From the NCBI GenBank assembly GCA_020352215.1, contig CP070675.1, positions 4,899,086-4,963,085 on the forward strand: DNA of 64,000 nucleotides, given 5' to 3'. Shown one piece after another: positions 16,887 to 26,615 of the stretch (the first letter of the stretch is position 1; each line of letters opens with the position of its first letter). The position numbers were made by a program, and so were the translations under genes. Source of the DNA: Phycisphaerales bacterium (GTDB lineage Bacteria; Planctomycetota; Phycisphaerae; Sedimentisphaerales; Anaerobacaceae). The notes under the pieces are model-generated. The model ran no database searches. It worked only from the letters and a program-made list of their open reading frames with translations, and had not been told where the DNA came from.

Positions 16887-18884
16887 TCACGTTCTAAGCC
16901 TCAGTTTCTGGACGGCATAAGCTGACCCATAAATGGCCACCCCTACAAAGTACATGTAGTATCGCAGGTGGTAGTCGAGGTTGAAGATGTTCGTCAGGAT
17001 GGCGGGATAGAATAGTATCAGTGACGCGAGGAGAAGCAGAGGCACCTCATACCACTTGTTCTTTGTGAGGAACCACCCCTGAACTGCATTGGCAAACGCG
17101 AATGCCCCGACCGTGGCCATCGCGAAGATCAGCAGTGCCTGGCCGATGCTGTCAATCCCGTGCAGGATCAGCTCGGCGTTGAACACGAACATGAAAGGAA
17201 TCACAGCGGTTCTCAGGTCATATATGAAACCCTGCACTCCTGTCGGCACAGGATCGGATTTCGCTATGGCAGCGGCGGTGTAGGCGGCTAATCCCACGGG
17301 GGGAGTGTCGTCGGCGAGGATGCCGAAATAGAAGCAGAACAGGTGAGCGGCCATTGCGGGAATTGGGCTGACGCCACCTGCGGAACTGAGTGTGATGATC
17401 ACCGGGACCGTTATCGACGCCATGACTACGTAGGTTGCTGTCGTGGGCAGGCCCATCCCAAGTATCAGGCTTGCGACCGCCGTTATCACAAGGAGCAGAA
17501 ACACATTGCCGGCCGAAAGCATCTCGACGATCTGGACGACCATGCTGCCGGGACCCATAGCAACAATGCCGACGACGATTCCAGCCGCTGCGGTGGCAAG
17601 TGCGACAGAGACCATGTTCTTCGATCCGGCAATCAGGCCCTGACCGATTATCTTAATGCTCTTGATCGCGGCTGCACAAATCGACGTTGCGCTTCTCGCG
17701 GCGCGTACTATCTCTCGGACAAAGGCGATCAGCATCAAGACGACTATAGCGTTGAAGGCTGCCAATTCCGGGCTGTGACGCATTACGACCAATTCGTACA
17801 GCAAAGCGCCCAGTGGGATCAGATAATAGAATCCGCTTCTCAGCACGCTGAGAAAACTGGGAATGTCCGGCTTAGGCAGCCCCTTCATTCCAAGTTTCGA
17901 CGCCTCGAGATGCACGATATAGAATAGGGCAAAGTAGGAGACGAAGGCAGGTATAGCGGCGGCCTTTATGACTCGGAGATAGGGCACGTTGAGATACTCA
18001 GCGATAATGAATGCCGCGGCCCCCATTATTGGAGGCATCAACTGGCCGTTTGTGCTCGCCGCAACCTCCGTCGCCGCGGCGATCTTTGCAGGATAGCCGA
18101 CCTTTTTCATTAGCGGAATCGTGAATGTCCCCGTCGTGACGACGTTTGCAATGCTGGATCCCGAGACAAGGCCGGTCAGGCCGCTCGATACGATCGCTGC
18201 CTTGGCCGCGCCGCCCTTGTACCGGCCAAGCAGAGACAAGGCAAGGTCATTGAAGAAATGTCCGGCGCCGATCTTATCGAGCATCGCTCCCAACAGTACA
18301 AATAGATAAACCGTGGTGGCGGAGACGCGAAGGGGGATGCCGTAGAGCCCTTCGTCGGAAAGGGCAATCTGGCCCAGATACCTTCGCAGTGACACACCTC
18401 GAAATGCGAACAGCGGCGGCATGTACGGACCCAAGAACGCGTAGAGCGTGAATAGAACAGCAATCACCGAAAGAGCCGGCCCCACTGCACGTCGCGATGC
18501 TTCTAACAGGAGGACGATCAGGACTATGCCCACTGCGATATCTCGGGCTGTGGGAACGCCCTGCCGAGCTGATATCCCCTCCCAGTCAAGGACGATGTAC
18601 AGTACTGAAATACATGCAAGGCCGGCAAGAACGTAGCCAGTTAGTGAGATTCGGATCGTCACACTTGGCTCTGCCGTTTTGCGTCCTCGCTTGATGGTGG
18701 GAATCGTCAGGAAGACAAGCGTCACCGCGAAGGCCAGATGGATCGCACGAACCGTTATGCTGTCCAATATTACAAAACGCGGCAATGCTAACTGAAACAG
18801 GGCCCATGCTATTGAAATCGCCGCGACAATAGCCCGGTCGGCTCGTCCGGTGGTTCTTGTGTTGAGTTTGTCTTGTTCAGACAC
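16887..18884 (-). CDS. TRAP transporter fused permease (TAXI type, DctQM-like)
   Basis: This 665-residue polytopic inner-membrane protein combines the small (DctQ-like) and large (DctM-like) TRAP permease parts, as in the 4TM/12TM fused family. Diagnostic segments are LTGLVSGSSIANVVTTGTF near 235, KIAAATEVAASTNGQLMPP near 265, GMGLPTTATYVVMASI near 485 and LADDTPPVGLAAYTAAAIA near 535. It would import a small organic solute by Na+ or H+ symport together with the lipoprotein encoded immediately upstream in the operon (2-bp gap). The substrate cannot be read from the sequence; TAXI systems that have been studied take up dicarboxylates or glutamate. Confidence 0.94.
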   Translation of the reverse strand: MSEQDKLNTRTTGRADRAIVAAISIAWALFQLALPRFVILDSITVRAIHLAFAVTLVFLTIPTIKRGRKTAEPSVTIRISLTGYVLAGLACISVLYIVLDWEGISARQGVPTARDIAVGIVLIVLLLEASRRAVGPALSVIAVLFTLYAFLGPYMPPLFAFRGVSLRRYLGQIALSDEGLYGIPLRVSATTVYLFVLLGAMLDKIGAGHFFNDLALSLLGRYKGGAAKAAIVSSGLTGLVSGSSIANVVTTGTFTIPLMKKVGYPAKIAAATEVAASTNGQLMPPIMGAAAFIIAEYLNVPYLRVIKAAAIPAFVSYFALFYIVHLEASKLGMKGLPKPDIPSFLSVLRSGFYYLIPLGALLYELVVMRHSPELAAFNAIVVLMLIAFVREIVRAARSATSICAAAIKSIKIIGQGLIAGSKNMVSVALATAAAGIVVGIVAMGPGSMVVQIVEMLSAGNVFLLLVITAVASLILGMGLPTTATYVVMASITVPVIITLSSAGGVSPIPAMAAHLFCFYFGILADDTPPVGLAAYTAAAIAKSDPVPTGVQGFIYDLRTAVIPFMFVFNAELILHGIDSIGQALLIFAMATVGAFAFANAVQGWFLTKNKWYEVPLLLLASLILFYPAILTNIFNLDYHLRYYMYFVGVAIYGSAYAVQKLRLRT

Positions 18885-18886
18885 CG

Positions 18887-19888
18887 CTAATCAACTATCA
18901 GTTCAGCATGTATGTGCCTATCCAGACCCGCTTCTCGGTAATATTTCAGTGCGCCCGGATGAATCGGAGCCGAAAGGCCCTTCAGCATGTCTTCTTTTGT
19001 CAGGTTCTGGTAGGCCGCATGACGAGACTTGAAGTGCTCGAAGTTCTCAAACACCTCTCTTGTTACGGCGTAAACAACGTCCTCGTCTACGTTTGCGGAC
19101 GTGACAAAAGTGGTCTTCACGCCGATCGTAGCAACATCCTCCGTGTTTGACGCGTTCGGATAAAGTGATCGAGGTATCGTTGACTTGGCATAGTAGGGAT
19201 ACTCCTGAAGCATTTTGTCTATGTCCGGCCCTCTGATCGGCACTATGAACACCTTCACTCTTCCGAACGTCGCTTCCTCAATGTTGCTGTTGGGATGTCC
19301 CACCGTATAGAAGAAGGCATCGATGCGTTCGTCCTGCAGCAAGCCCGGCGCCTCAACGGCCTTGACATGCTCTGCCGACAGATCGTCCTCGTTTAGCCCA
19401 ACCGCTTTCAATACGTCCCTCGTGTTCTGCAAATGCCCCGAGCCGGGATTTCCCAAGTTTACTCTCTTGCCTCTCAGATCGGTGATTTCTTTCGTGCCGC
19501 TCTCGACGGATGCAACGAGTGTGATGGATTCGGGGTGCACAGAGAAAACGGACCGCAGGTCTTCTTGCCTGCCGGAGTCGGACCATTCGGCGAGCCCGTG
19601 ATACGCCAAGTACTGTCTGTCCGACTGAGCTATGCCGAAATCGAGGTCCCCGTTCATTACCGCGTTGATGTTGAACACGGAGCCGCTCGTCGCTTCAACG
19701 GTTGCTTTGATTCCGTATTCGCTAACCTTCCGGTTGACCATTTGGCTTATAGCGCCGCCGGTCGGATAATAGATACCGGTTACCGCCCCCGTTCCGATTG
19801 TCACGAACTTAGTCTTTCGGCTCTTGCACCCACCAAACAGGATGCCGACACCAACGATGACGAGGACCAAACGACGCATGCTCTCCAT
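18887..19888 (-). CDS. TAXI-family TRAP transporter solute-binding lipoprotein
   Basis: The extracytoplasmic receptor of the TRAP system. The ATG at 19888 has AGGG 7 nt upstream and gives MESMRRLVLVIVGVGILFGGC, a lipoprotein signal with its lipid-anchored Cys in the FGGC box; the longer frame from 19921 lacks a ribosome site. The TAXI motif TIGTGAVTGIYYPTGGAIS follows directly. Other conserved elements are SGSVFNINAVMNGDLDFGIAQSD and RGKRVNLGNPGSGHLQNTRDVL. Length (333 aa) is usual. It is the first gene of the two-gene transporter operon and has its own promoter upstream. Confidence 0.94.
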   Translation of the reverse strand: MESMRRLVLVIVGVGILFGGCKSRKTKFVTIGTGAVTGIYYPTGGAISQMVNRKVSEYGIKATVEATSGSVFNINAVMNGDLDFGIAQSDRQYLAYHGLAEWSDSGRQEDLRSVFSVHPESITLVASVESGTKEITDLRGKRVNLGNPGSGHLQNTRDVLKAVGLNEDDLSAEHVKAVEAPGLLQDERIDAFFYTVGHPNSNIEEATFGRVKVFIVPIRGPDIDKMLQEYPYYAKSTIPRSLYPNASNTEDVATIGVKTTFVTSANVDEDVVYAVTREVFENFEHFKSRHAAYQNLTKEDMLKGLSAPIHPGALKYYREAGLDRHIHAELIVD

Positions 19889-19951
19889 ACGTTTTCCCTG
19901 CAAAAGCTCTGCAACGTCCAACTGAGGAATAACGCACTATCAGTATCGTCA

Positions 19952-19980
19952 AATATCTGCCTGCAGAAGTCCTTTGTCAA
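19952..19980 (-). promoter_or_regulatory. promoter of the TAXI-TRAP operon
   Basis: A perfect TTGACA (19980-19975, reverse strand) lies 17 bp from GATATT (19957-19952), giving a leader of about 57 nt. Confidence 0.5.
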
Positions 19981-20043
19981 GCACTTTCCAGGACGCCAAC
20001 AAGGTCGCGCATCGGTGAGACAGAGACAGTTCGCCTGAAACAA

Positions 20044-20076
20044 CCGGGGCCTATGCCAAATCGGCATAGGCCCCGG
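20044..20076 (-). terminator. strong intrinsic terminator hairpin of the large LamG/PA14 gene
   Basis: A perfect 14-bp GC-rich inverted repeat (arms 20044-20057 and 20063-20076, loop AAATC) lies about 50 bp beyond the stop at 20126. On the reverse strand it is followed by TTGTTTC. It also insulates the downstream TRAP operon. It is the clearest hairpin in the window. Confidence 0.7.
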
Positions 20077-20125
20077 CCTCAGTGCGGTCGAAATCTACTG
20101 TAGTAGTAGACTCATCGCAAATATC

Positions 20126-23100
20126 TTACGGTTCCGGCCAGAGCAGCTCATCGAGCCATGCGTCCGCCAGCTCCGCGAAGTCCACAAAGTCAACCGCCTT
20201 ATCGTCGTTCAGGTCGGCCTGGAGACCTGCAAGATACAAAACTTGCTCCTGTGACAACGCATAGTCATAGATACGCAACTCGTCCATAAGCCCGACGAAA
20301 TGCTTCTGGAGTGTCTGGCCGGTCGCATCCGTATTGTCCGTTATGGCTCCGACATAGGCATTATGCTGGGACGTTCCCGAGAGGTCGTAGCCCGCAGGAA
20401 CTGTACCACTTCCGGCCAAGACGCCATCGACGTATACGCGTATTGCGGTTCCCTCTCTTAGCCCGACGACATGGTGCCACTCATTATCATTGACAGTGGT
20501 GCTGCTTATCGCCTGCGCCTTGGTGACATCGTCATCAGTGGTCAGGGTAACTACGCCATCCGGCCCGCCTTCGCCCACGCCCAGTGTGTACCGTATTCCG
20601 CCGGGCTGGTCGCCTCCGTTGGCAAAGACTGTAGCTGTCGGTCCGGCCTGTGTCGTGCGCACCCATGCGCAAATAGACCAGTCGCCTGTCCCAAAATTAA
20701 GTGCGCCTGGATTGCCACAGTCAACGTAATCGTTGCCGTCAGCAGGACCGACACTGATTGCCTGCCCCAACACACCTTCACCATAACTTGGATTACCTCG
20801 TGGCGTGCCGTGTATGCTGTTGCCGGAACTGTCGAGCGTGTTGTTCTCAAACTCATAGTATAGCGCCAGCCTGCTGTCGTCCGGAGCTACTGTCTCGGCC
20901 AGCCAGTCTGCCGCCACCACCTCGATGTCCGCATAGTCCACAACGCAGTTGCCGCTGAAGTCGGCAGCCGGTTTCAGAAGCGCAGCAACACATCTTGACC
21001 GATACAGCCCGATATCGTCAACGAACAACATACCGCTGCCGCCGACCGTCGGACTGAGCCTGTTGCCGGCGCCGAAGTAAATCTTCTTCACGGACATCAG
21101 ATTCACGGGAGCGAACTTGCTGAGTTCGATATTGATCTCTTTCCAGCCGCTTATCAGCACCAGGTTAGTATTCGTCTCCGGAACGTCTACGCGTGTACCG
21201 GTACTGTCCTGCAGTCCCACGTACAGCTCTGTAGGCGCGTTACCCGGATCGCCGTGAACCCACAGCGACATCGACTTGACTTGGTTTTGGGAGAAGTTCT
21301 GTGTTACGAGGAACTCAAGTTCGGCCTCCGAATAGCGGGCCTTGCCACCCGCTCCTGTGTTGTCGTAACCGAACGGCATAGACTGCAGACCGCCGTGGAT
21401 GGTAGTCTGCTCGGCATACGGTGCGTCGAGGTGACCTACGGTAGAACCGGTGCCGTTGCCCATCATGCCGGGCGGCGGTTCGGTGTAACCGAACCCGTCA
21501 AGCCATGTCTGGAATATCCGATTCGGCGAGTAATCGTTGTAGTCCTCAAAGTCATCGACAATCACGTAGTTAGCAGTTGTGAAGCTCCACACACTGCCTT
21601 CCCACGTCTCAGCGCCGCTGGCCTCGTCGATCCGCCAGTAGTAGGTCTTGTCCCACTCAAGAGGAGACTCGGTCGGGATATAGCTCGTCACAGCAACGCC
21701 ACGGCTGCCGCGGTAGATGCCAGCAGTCGCCGTCGTGGCAGTGGCAACGGCGTTTTCATCGGTACCGAAGAAGACGTGATGTTGAGCGGCCTGGTCGCCG
21801 GCCGACCACTTAAGGACAACTGTCTGCGTAACGTCCTCGGCACCATTAGCCGGGCTCGGGCCACTGGCCTTCAGCGGCGGATAAAACGCACCCGAGGGAA
21901 TCAGCTCCTTTGGGGTACGGGCACTGCTCCAACGCAGCTCGGCTGTTGCGCCACCACCCCTTTCGTAATACCACATCACGATCGAGTATCGCTGGCCGCC
22001 CACAAGGTCAATCGTACCGCTGTGCTCAGTCGGTGACTGGTTGACCCAACTGTCAACGACCAATACGTCATTCACCCACAGCATGACACCGTCATCTGTG
22101 GTTGTGTAGAACGTGTAGGTTTCCGTAAATGCCACCTCAAGTTCGCCTACCCACGCTACTGCAAAGTCATCCGCACTCACTGTTGGATCAGGCGAAAGGT
22201 CGCCCCATTGGAAGTCGACCTGCGAATCCATACGGGTCAGTTTGTGAACGTTGAAGGCCGCCGATGGAGGATTAGGCGGTCCGGCACCGTCGCCGCCCAC
22301 CCACTGGTAGTATTGCCCCTTGAGGCCTCCGCCAGCACGCGTAGTAGTGAAGCTCCAGACGTCGCCCTCGTGCACGACATCGTCCATATCTCGTTCGTCA
22401 ACCCGCCAGTAGTACGTAGTCTCAAGCGCGAGACCCCCCGGCGTGAAGCTCGTCTCGGTCAGCGTACCCTTGGATGTGCTCGGGTCACCGGCCGCAACGG
22501 CGTCTTCCTCGGTGCCGAAGTACAACACATGCGTCCTTGCATTCCAGCCCAGTTTCCAGCTAAGCTCAGCATCCGGCGCAACAAACTTGCCTCCGTCAGC
22601 CGGTATGGGGTCCCAGGCCGTCACCGGTGGCGTGCTGAAGCTCCAGACGTTGCCTGTCTCCTTGGAGCCGTCGGCCTTGACCTCATCGACACGCCAGTAG
22701 TAAGTGCTCCCCGGAGCAAAACCGGGGCCATGGAAATACAAAGTCCAGGTCTGGCCACCTATGAACTCAGTAGGACCCGGATCCGGATTGGTACCGAGGT
22801 ACAACTCATGGAGGATGGCTCCGTCGCCAGCCGACCATTCCAGCAGCGGTGCCATCACCCCCTCCTCACCATCAGCCGGCCTGGGGTTCGAGGCCTTCAA
22901 GACGTCGTCGGGCGAGAATATACCAGCGCGGTAGCCGAAGAAGTCCACGTCGAGCGCCCCGCTCTGAGGGGTCGCGCCCAGTCCCAGGGCGATGTAGCTA
23001 TCGCTGTAGTCGTCCCCGTTACCCGCAGTGACATTGAACTCCACCGGATCGAGTGAGCCATCCACAAGTATCTTTACGAGATGTGTACCTGTTCCTGTCG

Positions 23101-23842
23101 GATCTGCCTGGATTGTGATCCAAAACTCATGCCACACAGTTGGGTCAAGTTCCAGAATGTTGATGTTTCCTCCGGTCTCGCCTTGCAGGTCCACGTCTCC
23201 GGATGCCGAGGAACCATTGAGCTTGTTCATAACCAGCCCATCCGCAGAGACATCGTCGTCATCAGACTGCAGAGCAAGGCAGAAAGAGACAATCATGTCG
23301 CCGCTGGACTGGCGGATGCTGAAGCTACCCTTGCCGCCATCGTGCAGTATATATCCATCACCGGTCTCTGGCCAGGGACTTGTCGCACCGCCTCCATCAG
23401 GATGCAGGTCATCGAGCGGGGGCGTCGTGGGGATACGAGCACGGAACGTAATTGTCACGCCGTCATCAAGGATCGTTTCGCTGCCGGCGCCAATATCATT
23501 GGTGATACTGTGACCAAGGTAGATCTTTCGGTTGCTACCAGGATCATCCATGGCGTGGTCTCGTGGATCACCCGTTTCCTGCAACCGAGCGAAGGTCGTG
23601 TCACTTTCTGTCAGTATGCCGACGCCGCCCGGCCGGCCGGCCCCGATGCCTGTCCCATCCCACTCGTCCGAGCCGTTGTCGTGGTTCCACGTTCCGTCCA
23701 GACCTGCGGTAGCCTGCTCGCCGGTGTACATGTACTCCCACCAACCGGGTGAGCCCGGGTAGACGATGCCAGCCGCGGCCGGCCCGCATAGCAGGCACAT
23801 CGCCGTGACCACGGAGATCGGAAGAATTACCCTTCGACACAT
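20126..23842 (-). CDS. large secreted multidomain protein: LamG, Fn3-like, PA14, CBM-like, LamG, dockerin-like repeats
   Basis: The 1238-residue protein starts with a signal peptide ending PAAAG and a strong AAGGAGG site. Approximate layout: concanavalin/LamG-like domain 40-300; two Fn3-like modules (315-405, 405-505) of the pattern YYWRVDE...VWSFTT; a PA14 domain (about 505-665; GLKGQYYQW, TTDDGVMLWVNDVLVVDSW); a third Fn3-like module (665-765); a carbohydrate-binding-like region (770-985; VIVDDFEDYN, LFVDDIGLYRSR); a dockerin-like loop DFSGNCVVDYADIEVVAADWL region near 1000; a LamG domain (1020-1205; ALYYEFENNTLDSSGN); and a terminal dockerin-like loop DLNDDKAVDFVDFAEL. There is no catalytic domain, so it is probably an adhesive or glycan-binding surface protein. 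The paired calcium loops suggest anchoring or assembly, but no cohesin is seen nearby. Confidence 0.88.
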   Translation of the reverse strand: MCRRVILPISVVTAMCLLCGPAAAGIVYPGSPGWWEYMYTGEQATAGLDGTWNHDNGSDEWDGTGIGAGRPGGVGILTESDTTFARLQETGDPRDHAMDDPGSNRKIYLGHSITNDIGAGSETILDDGVTITFRARIPTTPPLDDLHPDGGGATSPWPETGDGYILHDGGKGSFSIRQSSGDMIVSFCLALQSDDDDVSADGLVMNKLNGSSASGDVDLQGETGGNINILELDPTVWHEFWITIQADPTGTGTHLVKILVDGSLDPVEFNVTAGNGDDYSDSYIALGLGATPQSGALDVDFFGYRAGIFSPDDVLKASNPRPADGEEGVMAPLLEWSAGDGAILHELYLGTNPDPGPTEFIGGQTWTLYFHGPGFAPGSTYYWRVDEVKADGSKETGNVWSFSTPPVTAWDPIPADGGKFVAPDAELSWKLGWNARTHVLYFGTEEDAVAAGDPSTSKGTLTETSFTPGGLALETTYYWRVDERDMDDVVHEGDVWSFTTTRAGGGLKGQYYQWVGGDGAGPPNPPSAAFNVHKLTRMDSQVDFQWGDLSPDPTVSADDFAVAWVGELEVAFTETYTFYTTTDDGVMLWVNDVLVVDSWVNQSPTEHSGTIDLVGGQRYSIVMWYYERGGGATAELRWSSARTPKELIPSGAFYPPLKASGPSPANGAEDVTQTVVLKWSAGDQAAQHHVFFGTDENAVATATTATAGIYRGSRGVAVTSYIPTESPLEWDKTYYWRIDEASGAETWEGSVWSFTTANYVIVDDFEDYNDYSPNRIFQTWLDGFGYTEPPPGMMGNGTGSTVGHLDAPYAEQTTIHGGLQSMPFGYDNTGAGGKARYSEAELEFLVTQNFSQNQVKSMSLWVHGDPGNAPTELYVGLQDSTGTRVDVPETNTNLVLISGWKEINIELSKFAPVNLMSVKKIYFGAGNRLSPTVGGSGMLFVDDIGLYRSRCVAALLKPAADFSGNCVVDYADIEVVAADWLAETVAPDDSRLALYYEFENNTLDSSGNSIHGTPRGNPSYGEGVLGQAISVGPADGNDYVDCGNPGALNFGTGDWSICAWVRTTQAGPTATVFANGGDQPGGIRYTLGVGEGGPDGVVTLTTDDDVTKAQAISSTTVNDNEWHHVVGLREGTAIRVYVDGVLAGSGTVPAGYDLSGTSQHNAYVGAITDNTDATGQTLQKHFVGLMDELRIYDYALSQEQVLYLAGLQADLNDDKAVDFVDFAELADAWLDELLWPEP

Positions 23843-24289
23843 AATAGTCCTCCTTAGAAAGAAACTAAGATTACTTTGATTAGGCCACGCACAAAGGTCT
23901 CGCCAGTGTCCGGCAACCTCGCAGACAAAACATCAACCGAGAAGTCCCTCTCCGCTCTACTATGTTCTGGAAAAATGACTCGTTCCTCTGATCTGACTCT
24001 ACTTTGGTCCTTGGAAATCGAGTGGGAGCCGATTGTTGAGCTGCGCACAAATTTTTCGCTGCGGACACCCTGCGCCACAACTGCATACATCCCATACTAC
24101 CACAGCTCCGTCTCTTACGCTGAGCAGTGGGAAATCCACGCCTCAAGGAACGAAAATTCGCAGAACTCAACCATCTTTACTTATACCAAATATGGCCACC
24201 AACATTCAAGGAAAATCTTCGGAGCCTCTGGCACCCACCTGCTCGCCGGCGCATCCATGAGTATGCGCAAAATCAGTAATTACAGGATG
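23843..24289. other. 447-bp intergenic region upstream of the LamG/PA14 gene
   Basis: No supported gene: the forward frames here run antisense into the deaminase gene and have no coding character. A 6-bp hairpin with perfect arms GCGCAT/ATGCGC lies at 24249-24268, just past the deaminase stop, but lacks a T-run. No clear -35/-10 pair for the large secreted protein was found. Confidence 0.5.
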
Positions 24290-24889
24290 TTACGATCGCT
24301 GGCCGCGGCGTGCCCGCCGGGCATTGTAGATCAAGCCGCCGGACTCTCGGTATTTCCGAAGGACCGCCCTCGCCTCTTCGCGGAGAACATCGCGCACCAC
24401 CTCTATACCGCGACTCTGAAGCGCCCCCACCCAGTCTGACGGCTTGGCCCCCTCATCGAAACCTGTCTCGACTGCATCCTCTCCTCGAGCACCGCACACG
24501 ACCCTTCGAACACCCGACCACGGAATAGCACCCAGACACATGGCGCATGGCTCGGTGCTGGCCACCAACTCGTGGGTCGGCCGCCCTTCTGCCCCCAAGT
24601 CGTAGCACCCCAGGCTCTGCTCAGCCAGCGCAATTGCGACGATTTCCGCGTGGGCGATTGAGCAGTTATACGATTCCACCACGTTCACGCCCACTGCTAC
24701 TATCCGGCCAGTCTGTTGCTCAAACACCCCCGCCCCGAAAGGCCCCCCTGTTCTGTGCTCCACGTTCAATTGCGAAAGCTCGATGATCAGCCGCATCCGC
24801 TCGTCTTCGGTGCCAAAACGCTCCCCGCGTTCGTCGAGAAACTCTTCTACCCAACCCGGCAATCGCAACACTATCTGTTCACACGCCAT
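24290..24889 (-). CDS. nucleoside deaminase, guanine-deaminase-like (cytidine deaminase fold)
   Basis: This cytosolic zinc-dependent deaminase has HAEIVAIALAEQ (zinc His and proton-shuttle Glu) near residue 80 and STEPCAMCLGAIPWSG near 110 with the PCxxC zinc cysteines. The downstream segment AVETGFDEG corresponds to a region characteristic of bacterial guanine deaminase (GuaD) rather than tRNA adenosine deaminase TadA, so guanine to xanthine conversion is the favoured reaction. The extra N-terminal 50 residues (LPGWVEEFLDERGERF) are unusual for the short GuaD type. ATG at 24889 is preferred because GGAAG lies 6 nt upstream; an ATG at 24913 would add eight residues. Confidence 0.88.
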   Translation of the reverse strand: MACEQIVLRLPGWVEEFLDERGERFGTEDERMRLIIELSQLNVEHRTGGPFGAGVFEQQTGRIVAVGVNVVESYNCSIAHAEIVAIALAEQSLGCYDLGAEGRPTHELVASTEPCAMCLGAIPWSGVRRVVCGARGEDAVETGFDEGAKPSDWVGALQSRGIEVVRDVLREEARAVLRKYRESGGLIYNARRARRGQRS

Positions 24890-24964
24890 ATCAAGCTTCC
24901 AACCACACGCCATGTCGCAAATTCTCTATCCGGCAAGCCTCGCGCACGGGCTTGCTCCTTACCA

Positions 24965-24992
24965 AAGATACTCAGTTGCCGCTAATAGTCAA
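24965..24992 (-). promoter_or_regulatory. candidate promoter of the deaminase gene
   Basis: Reverse-strand TTGACT (24992-24987) and TATCTT (24970-24965) with a 16-bp spacer; leader of about 70 nt. The remaining 24993-25184 region, upstream of the oxidoreductase, holds an imperfect inverted pair GTTACATAT (25088-25096) / ATATGTGTAAC (25149-25159) that could be an operator. Confidence 0.4.
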
Positions 24993-25184
24993 CGATGTGC
25001 TATCAAGCCGTCACGTCCAACGCACCCAGGCAGCCGGGCATATTCTTCTGTTTTCCCCTCTTTGGGTTGTCCTTGGCTCCAGAATACGTTACATATAAAC
25101 GCGTCTCTGACGCAGCGCCGCCCCACCTTGGCCTGTGTCGGGAAGATCATATGTGTAACACTTTGATATGAAAGGGATTAAGAG

Positions 25185-26417
25185 ATGCTCAAGTTAGGAT
25201 TTATCGGAGCTGGATTTGTCGCGAAGTTTCACGAGCGGGCGCTGCGCTGCGTTCGCAATGCTGAGTTGGCCGGGGTGTGCGCTCCCGAAGGGGCAGAGGC
25301 TCTCGCCGAGCTTGCACGCGAGGATGGTCTTGGGAACACTAAGGTCTTTGATAGTGTTGCTGCTCTGTGCAGCTCTATCGATGTCGTGTGCATCTTTGCT
25401 CCGAACTTCGCCCGCCTCGAAATCATGCGTGACATCGCCAGAGCTGCTGAGAATGGAGCCAAGCTCAAGGGGATCATTTGCGAGAAGCCCCTCGCACGCA
25501 ACGCTAAGGAAGCGGATACGCTGGCACGCATGGCCAAGGCGTTACATGTGCCGACCGCCTATTTCGAGAATCAGATTCACATGCCCTGTGTGGTCGAGGC
25601 GCGGGGCCAACTCGCCGGTGTCGAACAGACTATGGGCGCTGCGCACTTGGCTCGCAGCGCCGAGGAGCATGGTGGCCCGCATGAGCCGTGGTTTTGGGAC
25701 CCCACAATGCAAGGTGGTGGCGTCTGTTGTGACATGGGGTGTCACAGCATAGCTGCGGCAATGTATATGCTGACACCGCGGGGCAAGCCACCCGATCACC
25801 TGAAGCCTGTTAGCGTTACTGCCAACATGGCACTGCTCAAATGGGGCAAGGAGCCGTGGCTAAGTCAGCTCAAGGCAAGAGGCGTGGATTATTCTACGAC
25901 CCCCGCTGAGGACTACTCGAGTGTCACGATAGAGTTCAAGGACCCGGAGACCGGAGTCCGTAGCGCTCTGCAGGCAACGAATTCCTGGATGTACGATGCT
26001 CCGGGTTTGAGACTCCTTATGGAGACTTTCGGTCCTGGCTATTCTTATACGGTCAACTCTTTGCAGTCCCCCGCGGGCTTGTTCATAAGTGACGCGGCGG
26101 CGGTGGCGGTCGCCGACAGTGAGCTTGCTCTTGAGAAATCACAGGCGACGCGCGGAGCGCTCGTTCTACAACCCAACGAGGCCGACCTGTATGGATATGT
26201 GGCCGAATGGCTGGATGCACTTTCGGCCTTCGAGGCAGGCAAAGATGCGCTTCTCAATTTCGAATATGGCCGGCTGATCACAATGCTAATTATGGCTGCC
26301 TACATGGCCCACGAAAAGAGGCAGAGCATCGACTTGACTGATACAAGGGTGCTGGATGCTCTTGAGAGCTATGTGCCCCTAATCCAGCAGGGCAAGGGGG
26401 CGGCTGTTCTCGGCTGA
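25185..26417 (+). CDS. Gfo/Idh/MocA family NAD(P)-dependent oxidoreductase
   Basis: The 410-residue cytosolic dehydrogenase starts at an ATG with AAAGGG upstream. The Rossmann domain begins GFIGAGFVAKFHERAL; the family motif EKP occurs as IICEKPLARNAKEADTLA near 105. The C-terminal alpha/beta domain contains GGGVCCDMGCHSIAAAMYML with the conserved His near 190. Family members oxidise or reduce sugars, inositols and their acids using NAD(P). The substrate here is not evident, and the long C-terminal insertion (SWMYDAPGLRLLMETFGPG) resembles planctomycete paralogues of unknown specificity. It is followed by an APH-family kinase gene 198 bp downstream. Confidence 0.92.
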   Translation: MLKLGFIGAGFVAKFHERALRCVRNAELAGVCAPEGAEALAELAREDGLGNTKVFDSVAALCSSIDVVCIFAPNFARLEIMRDIARAAENGAKLKGIICEKPLARNAKEADTLARMAKALHVPTAYFENQIHMPCVVEARGQLAGVEQTMGAAHLARSAEEHGGPHEPWFWDPTMQGGGVCCDMGCHSIAAAMYMLTPRGKPPDHLKPVSVTANMALLKWGKEPWLSQLKARGVDYSTTPAEDYSSVTIEFKDPETGVRSALQATNSWMYDAPGLRLLMETFGPGYSYTVNSLQSPAGLFISDAAAVAVADSELALEKSQATRGALVLQPNEADLYGYVAEWLDALSAFEAGKDALLNFEYGRLITMLIMAAYMAHEKRQSIDLTDTRVLDALESYVPLIQQGKGAAVLG

Positions 26418-26615
26418 TGTCAGCCCACCACGGCTGGCGTGCTTGCCGGGCCGATAAGTGTAAGGCCTTGTCTCCAAAGGATTTATGGATGGCCGTGTTG
26501 CATCTCATCCACGATCGGAGACTTTCCCTTGTCATGGCCGCATTTATTCGGCTCGCCGGGTGGAGGTCAGATTCGCACGCATGGTGATGCACTTGTTACC
26601 GTGTGAGACGAAGAT

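Noticed and set aside
16653..16925. Forward frame of 90 codons in an intergenic region
   Set aside because: Overlaps the permease end on the opposite strand and shows no coding features.
21254..22036. Forward open frame of 260 codons
   Set aside because: Antisense to the LamG/PA14 gene, with no ribosome site or recognisable motif.
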